From UBA1205 sp045534635 (GTDB lineage Bacteria; Bacteroidota; Bacteroidia; Bacteroidales; WCHB1-69), in contig JAZSKB010000011.1 of assembly GCA_045534635.1 (NCBI GenBank), forward strand, positions 1 to 64,000: a DNA stretch of 64,000 nucleotides. Reading direction: 5' to 3'. Shown here one piece after another: positions 1-8,503 of this stretch (position 1 is the stretch's first letter; each line of letters starts with the position of its first letter). The translations under genes were made by a program, and so were the position numbers. The notes beneath the pieces are model-generated. The model was not told the DNA's origin. It did no database searches and saw nothing but the letters and a program-made list of their open reading frames with translations.

Positions 1-43
1 TTACTCCATTAGCAAGCGTATTAAACTAACTAATTTTAGTTTG

Positions 44-51
44 CAAAGATA
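44..51 (-). promoter_or_regulatory. Minus-strand promoter, -7 box TATCTTTG
   Basis: On the minus strand the 8-mer TATCTTTG matches the Bacteroidota -7 consensus TAnnTTTG exactly. Transcription would start near position 38 and leave the window on the left, so it serves a gene that is not visible. The short leader can fold a small AT hairpin (AAACTAA/TTAGTTT). Confidence 0.6.
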
Positions 52-112
52 CAATTTTTTTTAATACATATTCTTTTTTAGAAAAAAATATTTTTTTAGT
101 CACTATATTTTC

Positions 113-183
113 GGTGTCTGAACCTGTCGAAGACCCCGAAATTCATGAGTGTTTCTCAATGGAGGTTGAGCCTGTCGAAGACA
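113..183. repeat. Two copies of a dispersed CCTGTCGAAG repeat
   Basis: Two related 23-24 nt words occur at 113-135 and 161-183. Both contain TGAnCCTGTCGAAGAC, and a third copy lies at 32595. The first copy is flanked by imperfect inverted ends (GGTGTC and GACCCC). The words are richer in GC than their surroundings and lie outside genes. They look like small dispersed intergenic repeats; whether they are mobile is unknown. Confidence 0.6.
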
Positions 184-248
184 TCCTTTGTTCTGCTGGA
201 TTTGGGACGTGGATACACGCAGAGTGTACACATAGAGTGTTGATACAT

Positions 249-1691
249 TTATTCAAATGCTCCGATAGAAGGAGGATTGTTGCGGATATTTCCAGCAAAA
301 TCAGTTGTAATATTGCTAATGAATTTTCCTGCACCCTTGCAAGGTGAGGCATTATTGAGAGAGAAATCGTAGATGTCTATAGTAGGGTCGGTAAATAGTG
401 GATTTGCGTTGAAAATCAAATTATTATGATTTAAGTTAAGTGAATCAAGTCGAGATTTTCTTACTTTGATTAAACAATTGTCCACTTGCAAATTGAATTC
501 TGCCTCATTAATAGCATCGCTATTGATTTCATTTTCATCATTCCCATAAATAATATTATTAATCATTTGTGCATGAAAATCACCATAATACGTAGAATTT
601 CCAATGGCGGTTTGTACGATATTGTAATTGCTTAACATGACAGCAGGCACATTAATATCTCCCGCATTTTTATCAGAAATGGTATTGTTGAAAAAATTGT
701 AATAGCCTCCAGCACTTAAATAAACACAATATTGTTTAGCATCAACAATAATATTATTAGCCGCAGAAATGTTGTATCCTCTGGAAAACAAACAATACAT
801 TTCCGATTTTTTCAATATGGAATTTGTAAGAATAAGTTGATTGCCCATACTTTTTTGCAAGGTTTCGGCTTGAATACCGATATATGCATTTGTGATAATG
901 GTATAGTTAAAAATATGATTTTTATCGCTTTCGCATAACCAAATTCTATCCCATTGAGAAAAGTCTTTTTGATACCATTCTTCTTTTCTATCTCCTTGAA
1001 AAACAATAGGTTCGTCGAATGTTCCGTCTGCTATGATGCAAGCTCCTTTGTAAGCCCAAATTCCAGCTCCTTTATGCAAATAGATTTGAGTTCCCGGTTC
1101 AATAATAAGTGTAGCAGTAGAATCTACAATAGCATATCCATAAATAACGTATGGTTTTTCTTTTGTCCAAGAGATAGTTTCACCTTCGTGAGCAACGATT
1201 TTTCCATGTATGTTTCCTGCATAAACAGCGTTAGGAATAATAAAATTAGCATCTTGTCCAAAGGCTAATAATTCTACATTTTGTCGATTCCCATTAGTGA
1301 AAAATGTCAGTGTATCAGACAATAATATAGGAGTATTTGCCCCATTGGGAGGAATGTTTACTTTTATTAAAATAAAAATACTATCTTTGGCAGCGATTTC
1401 TACATTTTTTAGAGCAACCGCAGATTGACCATTGATATTTATACTATAATAAGAAGCATTTCCCCCGATTAAAGCAATATCTGTTTTTATTGTAGCATTG
1501 TAAGGGTTGTAAACTTTTAATTGTCGGGTGATAGAACTTATAGAGGTAAATATAGTATCAAAAGTAACTAAATGAGTAGAAAACTTTAAATTTGCATCAG
1601 TATCCTCGTAAAAACGATTTTTTTTACAAGAAAACATGCTTATTATAAAGAAAATCAAAAATAACCAACAAATAATATTTACCTTTCTCAT
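249..1691 (-). CDS. Beta-helix surface lipoprotein, conserved Bacteroidota type
   Basis: This 480-residue protein starts with a lipoprotein signal: a hydrophobic stretch over residues 5-20, then a lipobox ending FSC at about residue 22, so it should be lipidated and exported. The N-terminal 150 residues look like an Ig-like or choice-of-anchor beta domain. From about residue 170 onward there are runs typical of right-handed parallel beta-helices (NNIIV, NNTIS, NNIIYG and similar), and it ends with the DFAGN-R-IGAFE closing motif seen at the end of many such proteins. It is the last gene of a minus-strand group with the two genes upstream (35 nt gap). Substrate or ligand is unknown. Adhesion or polysaccharide binding is a guess from the fold. 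Confidence 0.75.
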   Translation of the reverse strand: MRKVNIICWLFLIFFIISMFSCKKNRFYEDTDANLKFSTHLVTFDTIFTSISSITRQLKVYNPYNATIKTDIALIGGNASYYSININGQSAVALKNVEIAAKDSIFILIKVNIPPNGANTPILLSDTLTFFTNGNRQNVELLAFGQDANFIIPNAVYAGNIHGKIVAHEGETISWTKEKPYVIYGYAIVDSTATLIIEPGTQIYLHKGAGIWAYKGACIIADGTFDEPIVFQGDRKEEWYQKDFSQWDRIWLCESDKNHIFNYTIITNAYIGIQAETLQKSMGNQLILTNSILKKSEMYCLFSRGYNISAANNIIVDAKQYCVYLSAGGYYNFFNNTISDKNAGDINVPAVMLSNYNIVQTAIGNSTYYGDFHAQMINNIIYGNDENEINSDAINEAEFNLQVDNCLIKVRKSRLDSLNLNHNNLIFNANPLFTDPTIDIYDFSLNNASPCKGAGKFISNITTDFAGNIRNNPPSIGAFE

Positions 1692-1726
1692 TTGTTATAT
1701 CAACGGAGTTTTATTTATAATATTGT

Positions 1727-2227
1727 TTAATGCAAATAATGTTTTGTCATACGTTGTTGTAAAACGCCTTTATTTTTCCATTTTTTCAATTTATTGATTT
1801 GTTTGTTTTTTCCAAAAAATGGAGCATTGTTTTCGTAAAACGAAAGCATGTAATCAATACCATAAAGACAACCATTGATGACGTTGTTGTCGTTGTTTTC
1901 TAAAGCATATTTTGCCCAACCAAATGTAAAAATAGCAACTAAATCGTGATTGTTACATTTGATAACGTCAGCGTTAAGTGTTATATTCATAGTAGGAGTG
2001 CCTCCAATCCATTGAATAAGAAATGAATTGACTTCTTTTCGTGTATTTTTCAGAGTTGTCATCGGAGTTTGGTATGCCCAATTGATGTTATTTAATACAA
2101 TATCAGTAAATTGTGCATATTGTGTGCTATCTTTCCAATCAATATCGGGAATTTTATATTGTTGTCCTTGAGCAAATCCTATGGAACATATAAAAAACAA
2201 AATTAAATATATATTTTTCATAATCAT
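1727..2227 (-). CDS. Small secreted protein of unknown function
   Basis: I do not recognise a named family. The 166-residue product has a signal peptide (about residues 1-21, cleaved near AQG/QQ), giving a soluble periplasmic or surface protein of about 145 residues rich in Asn and Trp. A second possible start is the Met at residue 3. It begins only 4 nt after the MbnP-like gene stops and 35 nt before the beta-helix lipoprotein, so the three are probably co-transcribed and may work together. No catalytic motif or transmembrane segment is visible in the mature part; the C-terminal tail is very basic. Confidence 0.6.
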   Translation of the reverse strand: MIMKNIYLILFFICSIGFAQGQQYKIPDIDWKDSTQYAQFTDIVLNNINWAYQTPMTTLKNTRKEVNSFLIQWIGGTPTMNITLNADVIKCNNHDLVAIFTFGWAKYALENNDNNVINGCLYGIDYMLSFYENNAPFFGKNKQINKLKKWKNKGVLQQRMTKHYLH

Positions 2228-2231
2228 TAAG

Positions 2232-3020
2232 TTATTTTATTGTAAAAACATCTTTTTTGCCATTTTCTTTTAACATTTGCATAGCAGGTTGTTTTTGCAT
2301 AATATGGCTTCCCCAATGCAAAAAATCAAAAATAAATGGAGACTGAAACCAATTTTCTATATTCATTATTATGGTGATAGTTGTTGTATTTTTGTTAGAA
2401 AGAATGGTGTTTATTGGTAAATTTACAACAAAAGAATTGTCAACATATCCAATAAGAGAATCAACGTCATAAGAGTTGTTTCTGTAAATTTGCCCTCTCC
2501 CTAAATGAGCATTGAGACTTGCAAGGGAGGAATCTTTTAAAAATTTACCGTTAATCATCATATAATGGTATCCGCCACCCAAATGGTCAGGCCATGCCAT
2601 AGTATTTTCAGGAGCATTGGGGAATTGGCGGCTGATATTGTTTTTGTCTGTAAATCCAAAAGTGAAAGACAAAGAATCGTAAATTCCTTCAGCAAGATTT
2701 TGTGATATTTCCCATTGTTGGGAAATAGGAATATCGGTGTCAACATAGTGTATGCCCTTGTTGTCATCAATAGGTATTTTTTGTCCATTAGAATAAAGAC
2801 AAACATCAGAAATAAAGTATTTTATTTCGTTTATTAAAAATAAATTATTAGCAGCATTGGTGTATATTAAGGTGTCTAAAATTACATTTTCCCCTTGAAA
2901 ATGATGCTCAAAAACAATTGAGAGTTGTTTGGATTTTATTTCTGATAAAGGTTTTTCTCTTTCGCAAGCAGAAAACAATAATGCAATAATAGCAAAAATG
3001 GTAAAAAAAATAGTTTTCAT
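2232..3020 (-). CDS. MbnP-like lipoprotein (putative metal-binding family)
   Basis: The 262-residue protein has a lipobox ending FSAC at about residue 19. The mature part carries hallmarks of the MbnP family: an FEHHF strand near residue 36, an NEIKYFISDV segment at about 62-71, and the block NTMAWPDHLGGGYHYM at about 138-153, where family members have conserved Trp and Gly residues. The prototype MbnP is a copper-related periplasmic protein from methanotrophs that pairs with the di-haem enzyme MbnH. No MbnH-like peroxidase is nearby, so the substrate here is open. It starts 12 nt beyond a terminator-like hairpin, so expression probably depends on read-through from the DUF2723 gene or on a promoter I could not find. 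Confidence 0.7.
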   Translation of the reverse strand: MKTIFFTIFAIIALLFSACEREKPLSEIKSKQLSIVFEHHFQGENVILDTLIYTNAANNLFLINEIKYFISDVCLYSNGQKIPIDDNKGIHYVDTDIPISQQWEISQNLAEGIYDSLSFTFGFTDKNNISRQFPNAPENTMAWPDHLGGGYHYMMINGKFLKDSSLASLNAHLGRGQIYRNNSYDVDSLIGYVDNSFVVNLPINTILSNKNTTTITIIMNIENWFQSPFIFDFLHWGSHIMQKQPAMQMLKENGKKDVFTIK

Positions 3021-3035
3021 ATAAAAAAGATAAAA

Positions 3036-3060
3036 AAGCCGCTCGAAAATCGAGCGACTT
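3036..3060 (-). terminator. Rho-independent terminator-like hairpin
   Basis: Ten-base arms (AAGTCGCTCG on the minus strand) with a 5-nt loop end the DUF2723 gene on the minus strand and are followed by a U-run. The one imperfect pair is a G-U wobble on the minus-strand RNA but a mismatch on the plus strand, which fixes the direction. The next gene starts 16 nt further on, so some read-through is likely. Confidence 0.75.
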
Positions 3061-3074
3061 TATGTTAATTTGTT

Positions 3075-6000
3075 TTAATATACGTTAGATTTTTTATCTA
3101 TTTCGTCGAGTTTGTCTTTGTAAGGAGCAAAATTGGGTGATTGAGCAAACATACTACATTGTTCGTGAATTTGATTTAGCAAAGCACGATTTCTGCTAAA
3201 CTGTGAAGAAACATAGGATGCTTTTTCCCCAGTGAATTTTGCATAATAAGCATTTTCTGACAACATTTGGTCGGCAAAGTCATTCATTAATTTAATACCT
3301 TTTTCAATGCCACTTGGTGTATTGGTCAGTAAATAAGTGTATGCTATCTGAACTTCAAGAAAATCGTAAGGGATAGCCTCTTGAGTGAAGCATTGATACA
3401 TACGGTCTAAAACTTTTTCCGCTTTATCGAATTGTTGCTCTTCTACTAATTTTTTTGCCAAACGATAATAGAATATCTTCACATTAGTTGCCATTCTTGT
3501 ATAATCTTCGCTAAGGAAAATATCTTTTTGTGCATATTGAGTATAATCGAATTTATTCATTAGGTTATTGTACATTGTATCGGAATTGATTAATCCAATA
3601 AAACGGAAACTATTTTCTGGAATAGAGAAAATAGGTACCAATTGAAATACCATACCATTGGATTGGAAATAATTTTCTAAACCGAAAAATGCTTCATTGC
3701 CAGTAGTTGCCACGTAACAAATAGGTCTTTCCCAATTGTTGTTAGCCAAAATATCCATCATTCCGATGTATGCTTTTGAAATAACCATAATAGAATCTTG
3801 TCCATTTGTTTGATAAAGAGATGTTTCAGGCATTTTCCAAACAATTTTATCTACAATTTGGTCAGCATATTTTTCAGGAACAATACCATTAGCCAATACT
3901 TTTTCTTTATCAACATTTAAATAAAATGAGGTTGTAGGAATCATTGCATCTCTACGGTTATTTGTTGGTTTGTAAATTTCTTGCATAACATTAACCAAAT
4001 TTTGAGGTGTTTTGATTCTGTTTTGAGCTACCAACAAATCTCTTGTACCTTGTTGATACATTTCTTTAGTCATTTTAATAGGAACAGGGTCTCCATCGTA
4101 TGCTTTACGTCTCATTTGGTCTATATACCAATCTGTCCCCATTAAAGAAAGGTTACAAATACGAACATCAGTACGATAGCCTTCAACTTCTTGCAAGTAC
4201 CACAATGGGAAAGTATCGTTATCTCCATTAGCAAATAAAATAGCATTTTTAGGACAACAATCTAAATACGATTTTGCGATAGCCAAAGTGAGGTATCTAT
4301 TAGAACGGTCGTGGTCGTCCCAATTTTGTGCTGCTAAAATAGTAGGAACAGAAACACATGCCAAAGTAGCAACGCCTGCGGCTAAATTTTTGTTCATGTA
4401 TTTTTCTATCCAAGCAAAAATAGCATAAACGCCTAATCCTATCCAAATAGAAAAAGCATAGAAAGATGCCGCAAAAGCATAATCTCTTTCTCTTGGTTGA
4501 TAAGCGTACATATTTAAGTAAATACCAATAGCAATACCAGTCATAAAGAACAACATGAAAACGACGCTCCAATTTTTCTTATCGTGTTTAAGTTGGTAGA
4601 ATAAACCAATAAGTCCTAATATTAATGGTAAGAAATAATATTTGTTATTCCCTTTGTTTTTCATGTGGTCAGGCATATCTTGAGGTCCTAAACGAGCTTC
4701 GTCAATAAATTTAATACCGCTAACCCATTCACCAGAAGTTTTGGTAGCATATCCTTGTGCTAATGTTTGTCTTCCAACAAAATTCCACATAAAATATCTA
4801 CCATACATATACCACATTTGGTAAGAGAAGAAAAATTTCAGATTTTGTCCAAATGTAGGAATGTTGGGAACACGTTCTCCACGAGCATTGACAATATAAT
4901 CTGGTCCGGTAATATCTGCCCATTGTTTATAATGACGAATATAAAAATCATCGCGATTTGACCACATACGAGGGAATAATGTACAATCTTCACCATAATA
5001 AACAGGTTCTGAATTTTCACGACTATCGCTGACAACATAACGACCACGGATTTCTAAGTCTCCATATTTGCTACTATTGTTTGCAACGTATTTTTCTGCC
5101 TCTGCTTTATCATAAAAACTAACCAAATCCCCATGCAATGAAGGGCTTGTTACAACGTATTTTTTTGCATAAAAAGGTGTGCCATTTTTGTATTCTTTTA
5201 CTCTACTATTGTAATATTGACCATAAACCAAAGGAATACTACCATATTGGTCTCGATTTAAGTAGGCAAGCAAAGAAACTGCATCTTCTGGGTTGTTTTC
5301 GTCAATAGGAGGATTGGCATTGGAACGAATTACTAAAATAAAGAAAGTAGAATATCCGATAAGTAAAAATGTCAAAGAAAGTAAACATAAATTTAATAAA
5401 CGTTTTCTTCTTTTTTCGGAATACCAAATACCCCAAGTAAGTAATGCTACAATGAGAACAAAGTAAACAATGGTTCCAACATAAAAACGAGTTCCAAGAC
5501 TATTGGTAAATAAACGTTCAAAAAGTCCTAAATATTTTACAATACCCGGAACAATACCCCAAAGGATAAGTCCAACAGCAAGGAATGAAACTATTATTGC
5601 AATAATGACTCCTTTGGAGGTTGGTTTGTATTTACGGAAATAAATAATTAATCCCATAGCAGGAATAGTCAATAAGTTCAATAGGTGAACTCCAATAGAC
5701 AATCCGATAACGAAAGCAATGAATATAATCCAACGGAAAGAATAGTTTTCATCGGCAACCATATCCCATTTGAGAATAGCCCAAAAAACTAATGCAGTAC
5801 ATAAAGAAGACATTGCATAAACTTCTCCTTCAACAGCAGAAAACCAGAAAGTGTCAGTAAATGTGTACGCTAAAGAACCTATGAGAGCACTTCCAAAAAT
5901 AGCAATGACTTTTGCTGTTGTCAGTTCTGAATTGTTTACTGTTGCTAATTTTCTGCCTAACATTGTTAATGACCAGAATAAAAACAAAATAGTAAAACCA

Positions 6001-6263
6001 CTACATAAAGCAGACATTGAATTGATACAAAATGCTACTTTAGTAACATCATCACCTGCAAAGAAGGTGAAAATACGTCCTAATAATTGAAACGTAGGAG
6101 CTCCAGGTGGGTGTCCTACTTGTAATTTGTACGCTGTGGCAATGTATTCGCCACAATCCCAAAAACTTACTGTCGGTTCTGCCGTAAGTAAGTAAACCAA
6201 AGAGGCAATAATACATACTGCCCAGCCTAATAAATTGTTAATCAGTTTATACTTTTTTAGCAT
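3075..6263 (-). CDS. DUF2723 membrane protein, GT-C glycosyltransferase-like
   Basis: A 1,062-residue polytopic membrane protein of the DUF2723 family, typical of Bacteroidota. After TM1 (residues 11-27) comes the family signature TVSFWDCGEYIATA at 31-44, followed by HPPGAP at 51-56. The acidic D36/E39 pair in the first periplasmic loop matches the position of the catalytic acid in GT-C enzymes such as protein O-mannosyltransferases. About a dozen TM segments occupy the first 230 residues and roughly 540-680. A large soluble insert lies between them, and a helical TPR-like tail follows. Protein O-glycosylation or lipid-linked sugar transfer is an inference from the family. It follows pheS by 67 nt with no terminator and ends at the hairpin at 3036-3060. 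Confidence 0.85.
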   Translation of the reverse strand: MLKKYKLINNLLGWAVCIIASLVYLLTAEPTVSFWDCGEYIATAYKLQVGHPPGAPTFQLLGRIFTFFAGDDVTKVAFCINSMSALCSGFTILFLFWSLTMLGRKLATVNNSELTTAKVIAIFGSALIGSLAYTFTDTFWFSAVEGEVYAMSSLCTALVFWAILKWDMVADENYSFRWIIFIAFVIGLSIGVHLLNLLTIPAMGLIIYFRKYKPTSKGVIIAIIVSFLAVGLILWGIVPGIVKYLGLFERLFTNSLGTRFYVGTIVYFVLIVALLTWGIWYSEKRRKRLLNLCLLSLTFLLIGYSTFFILVIRSNANPPIDENNPEDAVSLLAYLNRDQYGSIPLVYGQYYNSRVKEYKNGTPFYAKKYVVTSPSLHGDLVSFYDKAEAEKYVANNSSKYGDLEIRGRYVVSDSRENSEPVYYGEDCTLFPRMWSNRDDFYIRHYKQWADITGPDYIVNARGERVPNIPTFGQNLKFFFSYQMWYMYGRYFMWNFVGRQTLAQGYATKTSGEWVSGIKFIDEARLGPQDMPDHMKNKGNNKYYFLPLILGLIGLFYQLKHDKKNWSVVFMLFFMTGIAIGIYLNMYAYQPRERDYAFAASFYAFSIWIGLGVYAIFAWIEKYMNKNLAAGVATLACVSVPTILAAQNWDDHDRSNRYLTLAIAKSYLDCCPKNAILFANGDNDTFPLWYLQEVEGYRTDVRICNLSLMGTDWYIDQMRRKAYDGDPVPIKMTKEMYQQGTRDLLVAQNRIKTPQNLVNVMQEIYKPTNNRRDAMIPTTSFYLNVDKEKVLANGIVPEKYADQIVDKIVWKMPETSLYQTNGQDSIMVISKAYIGMMDILANNNWERPICYVATTGNEAFFGLENYFQSNGMVFQLVPIFSIPENSFRFIGLINSDTMYNNLMNKFDYTQYAQKDIFLSEDYTRMATNVKIFYYRLAKKLVEEQQFDKAEKVLDRMYQCFTQEAIPYDFLEVQIAYTYLLTNTPSGIEKGIKLMNDFADQMLSENAYYAKFTGEKASYVSSQFSRNRALLNQIHEQCSMFAQSPNFAPYKDKLDEIDKKSNVY

Positions 6264-6330
6264 TGTAAATGTAATTTTTATTTAGTTTCTAAAATCTATA
6301 TTTTAAAATTATTTAACGACAAATAATACA

Positions 6331-7350
6331 TTATATTGCATGAAATTGTTTCAAAAATCTTAAATCATTTTCAAAAAATAGACGAATGTCTTTTGTTTTA
6401 TACAATTGTTGAGTGATACGTTCGACGCCCATACCAAAGGCAAAACCACTATAAACATTGGGGTCTATATTCATATTTTTGAGAACATTAGGGTCAACCA
6501 TACCGCAACCAAGAATTTCCACCCAACCAGAATATTTGCATAAATTGCAACCTTTTCCGCCACAAATATCGCAAGAAATATCCATTTCAGCAGATGGTTC
6601 TGTAAATGGGAAATAAGAAGGGCGTAATCGAATGTTAATATGTGAACCAAACATTTCTTTTGCAAAATAAAGCAAAGTTTGTTTCATATCAGCAAAAGAA
6701 ACATTTTTATCAATATACAATCCTTCAATTTGATGAAAAATACAATGTGAACGAGCGGTAATTACTTCATTTCTGAACACTCTACCAGGGCATATTACAC
6801 GAATAGGAGGTTGATGGTTTTCCATTACTCGTACTTGTATAGAAGATGTATGTGTACGAAGTACAATATCAGGATTTTGTTCTGCAAAAAAAGTATCTTG
6901 CATATCTCTTGCGGGGTGTTCTGGGGCAAAATTTAGTGCTTCAAATACATGCCAATCGTCTTCTATTTCAGGTCCTTCTGCAATGGTATAACCTATTTTG
7001 CGAAATACATCATATATTTTCTGAGTAACAACAGAAATAGGGTGTCTTGTTCCTAATTCCATACTATTGGCAGGACAAGATAAATCTAAGGCTTCTATTG
7101 TAACCGATTTTCCCGCATTGATTTTTGATTTTAGTGTCTCGAATTTTTCCAATACCATGTTTTTTAGGTTGTTAACATGTTGTCCAAATTCTTTGCGATG
7201 TTCTGCTGGAATAGAGCGAATATCGTCGAATAAAGAGGTTAACTCGCCTTTTTTACCTAAGTATTTCAAACGAAATTTATCTAATTCTTCAAAATTTTCC
7301 GTTTGGAATACTTCGATATCTTGTTTAAGTCGATTCAGTTTATCATTCAT
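6331..7350 (-). CDS. pheS: Phenylalanine-tRNA ligase alpha subunit
   Basis: The 339-residue length is normal for PheS. The N-terminal 90 residues form the coiled coil that contacts tRNA-Phe. The class II catalytic core shows TARSHCIFHQIEGLYID, the RPSYFPFTEPSAEMDI block, a cysteine cluster (CDIC-GKGC-LC) that is common in this subunit in many bacteria, and a C-terminal GMGVERI motif 3. It charges tRNA-Phe together with PheT, whose gene is not in this window, so the two subunits are unlinked here. It lies 8 nt downstream of the cyclophilin gene and is presumably co-transcribed with it. Confidence 0.97.
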   Translation of the reverse strand: MNDKLNRLKQDIEVFQTENFEELDKFRLKYLGKKGELTSLFDDIRSIPAEHRKEFGQHVNNLKNMVLEKFETLKSKINAGKSVTIEALDLSCPANSMELGTRHPISVVTQKIYDVFRKIGYTIAEGPEIEDDWHVFEALNFAPEHPARDMQDTFFAEQNPDIVLRTHTSSIQVRVMENHQPPIRVICPGRVFRNEVITARSHCIFHQIEGLYIDKNVSFADMKQTLLYFAKEMFGSHINIRLRPSYFPFTEPSAEMDISCDICGGKGCNLCKYSGWVEILGCGMVDPNVLKNMNIDPNVYSGFAFGMGVERITQQLYKTKDIRLFFENDLRFLKQFHAI

Positions 7351-7358
7351 AAATTAGA

Positions 7359-7973
7359 TTATTTTTTTACTATTTTCATACTAATAATTTTGACATCTTC
7401 AAGAGGACGATTCATTCTATCTGTTGCCACTTTTGCAATTTTGTCAACTATATCCAACCCTTCTATCGTTTCGCCAAAAACGGTGTAAGCACCATCTAAA
7501 TGAGGTGTACCATTATCGTTTTGAACAATATAAAATTGTGAACCCGATGAAGCACGTTGAGGATTTACTTGGTCACCCATTCTTGCAGCGGCTAAAGAAC
7601 CTTTTTTGTGATTAATCGTAGGTAAAATTTCTGCTGGTATTGTATATTGAGGACCTCCATTGCCTAACATTTTTCCTGCAGGAGCATTTTTGGATTCAGG
7701 GTCGCCTGCTTGAATCATAAAATTGTTGATAACTCGATGAAAAAGTAATCCATCGTAATAATTTTCATTAACTAACTTGATAAAGTTGTCTCGATGTGAT
7801 GGAGTTTCGTTGTAAAGTTTAACTTTAATATCTCCCATTGTGGTAGAAATGAGTACCAATGTTTCTTGATTTTGCATATTTTCTTGCTTATTTTGTGCAG
7901 ATGTAGTTGCACACATACATAGTATGGTACAGAATCCTGCAAGGGTTAAAATGGAATGGTTTTTCTTGTTCAT
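7359..7973 (-). CDS. Periplasmic cyclophilin-type peptidylprolyl isomerase
   Basis: A 204-residue protein with a signal peptide (residues 1-26, cleavage after TSA). The cyclophilin fold from about residue 38 shows the FHRVINNFMIQAGDP active-site strand including the catalytic Arg, SGSQFYI, and LDGAYTVFGE. It should catalyse cis-trans isomerisation of prolyl bonds in exported proteins. There are Cys residues in the signal region (LCMC), but they do not form a normal lipobox, so I read it as soluble periplasmic. It is the first gene of the minus-strand cyclophilin-pheS-DUF2723 run; a promoter should lie in 7974-8030 but no clear -7 box stands out. Confidence 0.92.
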   Translation of the reverse strand: MNKKNHSILTLAGFCTILCMCATTSAQNKQENMQNQETLVLISTTMGDIKVKLYNETPSHRDNFIKLVNENYYDGLLFHRVINNFMIQAGDPESKNAPAGKMLGNGGPQYTIPAEILPTINHKKGSLAAARMGDQVNPQRASSGSQFYIVQNDNGTPHLDGAYTVFGETIEGLDIVDKIAKVATDRMNRPLEDVKIISMKIVKK

Positions 7974-8029
7974 AAATATTTTTCTTTATTTTTTTGTTTA
8001 AAAAAGTCTTTTGTATCAAAATAAAATAC

Positions 8030-8037
8030 TAATTTTG
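8030..8037 (+). promoter_or_regulatory. Promoter for the small lipoprotein gene
   Basis: TAATTTTG fits TAnnTTTG, with a TTTG at 8010-8013 as a candidate -33 element (16-nt spacing, a little short). The predicted leader to the ATG at 8117 is about 75 nt and extremely A-rich. Confidence 0.55.
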
Positions 8038-8116
8038 CAACGTCAATTAAAAAAAAGCAATATTACAAAAAAAATATTAAATAAACGCAATTTTATCAAT
8101 AAAAATTTTTAAGATT

Positions 8117-8479
8117 ATGAAACTTTCTAAAATAATGACCCTGATTCTCGTTGCTACAATTGCCTTTTCTGCGATTTCTTGTCAAAAAGATTCTGAGTGC
8201 AAAGGTATTGTAACTGTTGTTTTTGTTGATGAAAACGACAATAAGGTTCCTGTTCCTGGCTGTAAATTGGTTTTTGGTGATACAAGTTTTGCAAAAGATG
8301 TATATCGTATTGCAGTAACAGATGCTACAGGTAAATACGAAGGGACTTGGAAACATGAAGCACATATTAGAGTTGTCGCTACTGCAGTTGTAGATACTTT
8401 ATCTTATCAAGGGGCAAACTCTCTTAAATTAGTCAATGGAGAAACAACAGAATTGGAACTTTTTATAAAACCATTATAA
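8117..8479 (+). CDS. Small lipoprotein with a transthyretin-like beta domain
   Basis: The 120-residue product has a signal peptide ending AIS/C at residue 22, so it should be a lipoprotein. The mature 98 residues read like a carboxypeptidase-regulatory/transthyretin-like beta-sandwich: a VTVVFVDENDNKVPVPG opening strand, a VTDATGKYEGTW turn at about residues 77-88, and an alternating hydrophobic end (ETTELELFIKPL). I do not recognise a characterised homologue. It is followed after 24 nt by the asparagine-synthetase-like gene, with a perfect palindrome between them, and shares its promoter region, so a functional link is possible but unproven. Confidence 0.65.
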   Translation: MKLSKIMTLILVATIAFSAISCQKDSECKGIVTVVFVDENDNKVPVPGCKLVFGDTSFAKDVYRIAVTDATGKYEGTWKHEAHIRVVATAVVDTLSYQGANSLKLVNGETTELELFIKPL

Positions 8480-8482
8480 TTG

Positions 8483-8500
8483 TTGGTATAAAAATACCAA
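8483..8500 (+). promoter_or_regulatory. Perfect palindrome 3 nt before a start codon
   Basis: TTGGTAT, an AAAA loop and ATACCAA form a perfect 7-bp inverted repeat ending 3 nt before the ATG of the asparagine-synthetase-like gene. There is no U-run, so it is not a terminator. It could be an operator or an RNA hairpin affecting translation initiation. Confidence 0.4.
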
Positions 8501-8503
8501 ATT

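Noticed and set aside
114..347. Plus-strand frame of 77 codons at the left end
   Set aside because: It runs through the dispersed repeats and the 3' end of the beta-helix gene and has no supporting promoter or protein features.
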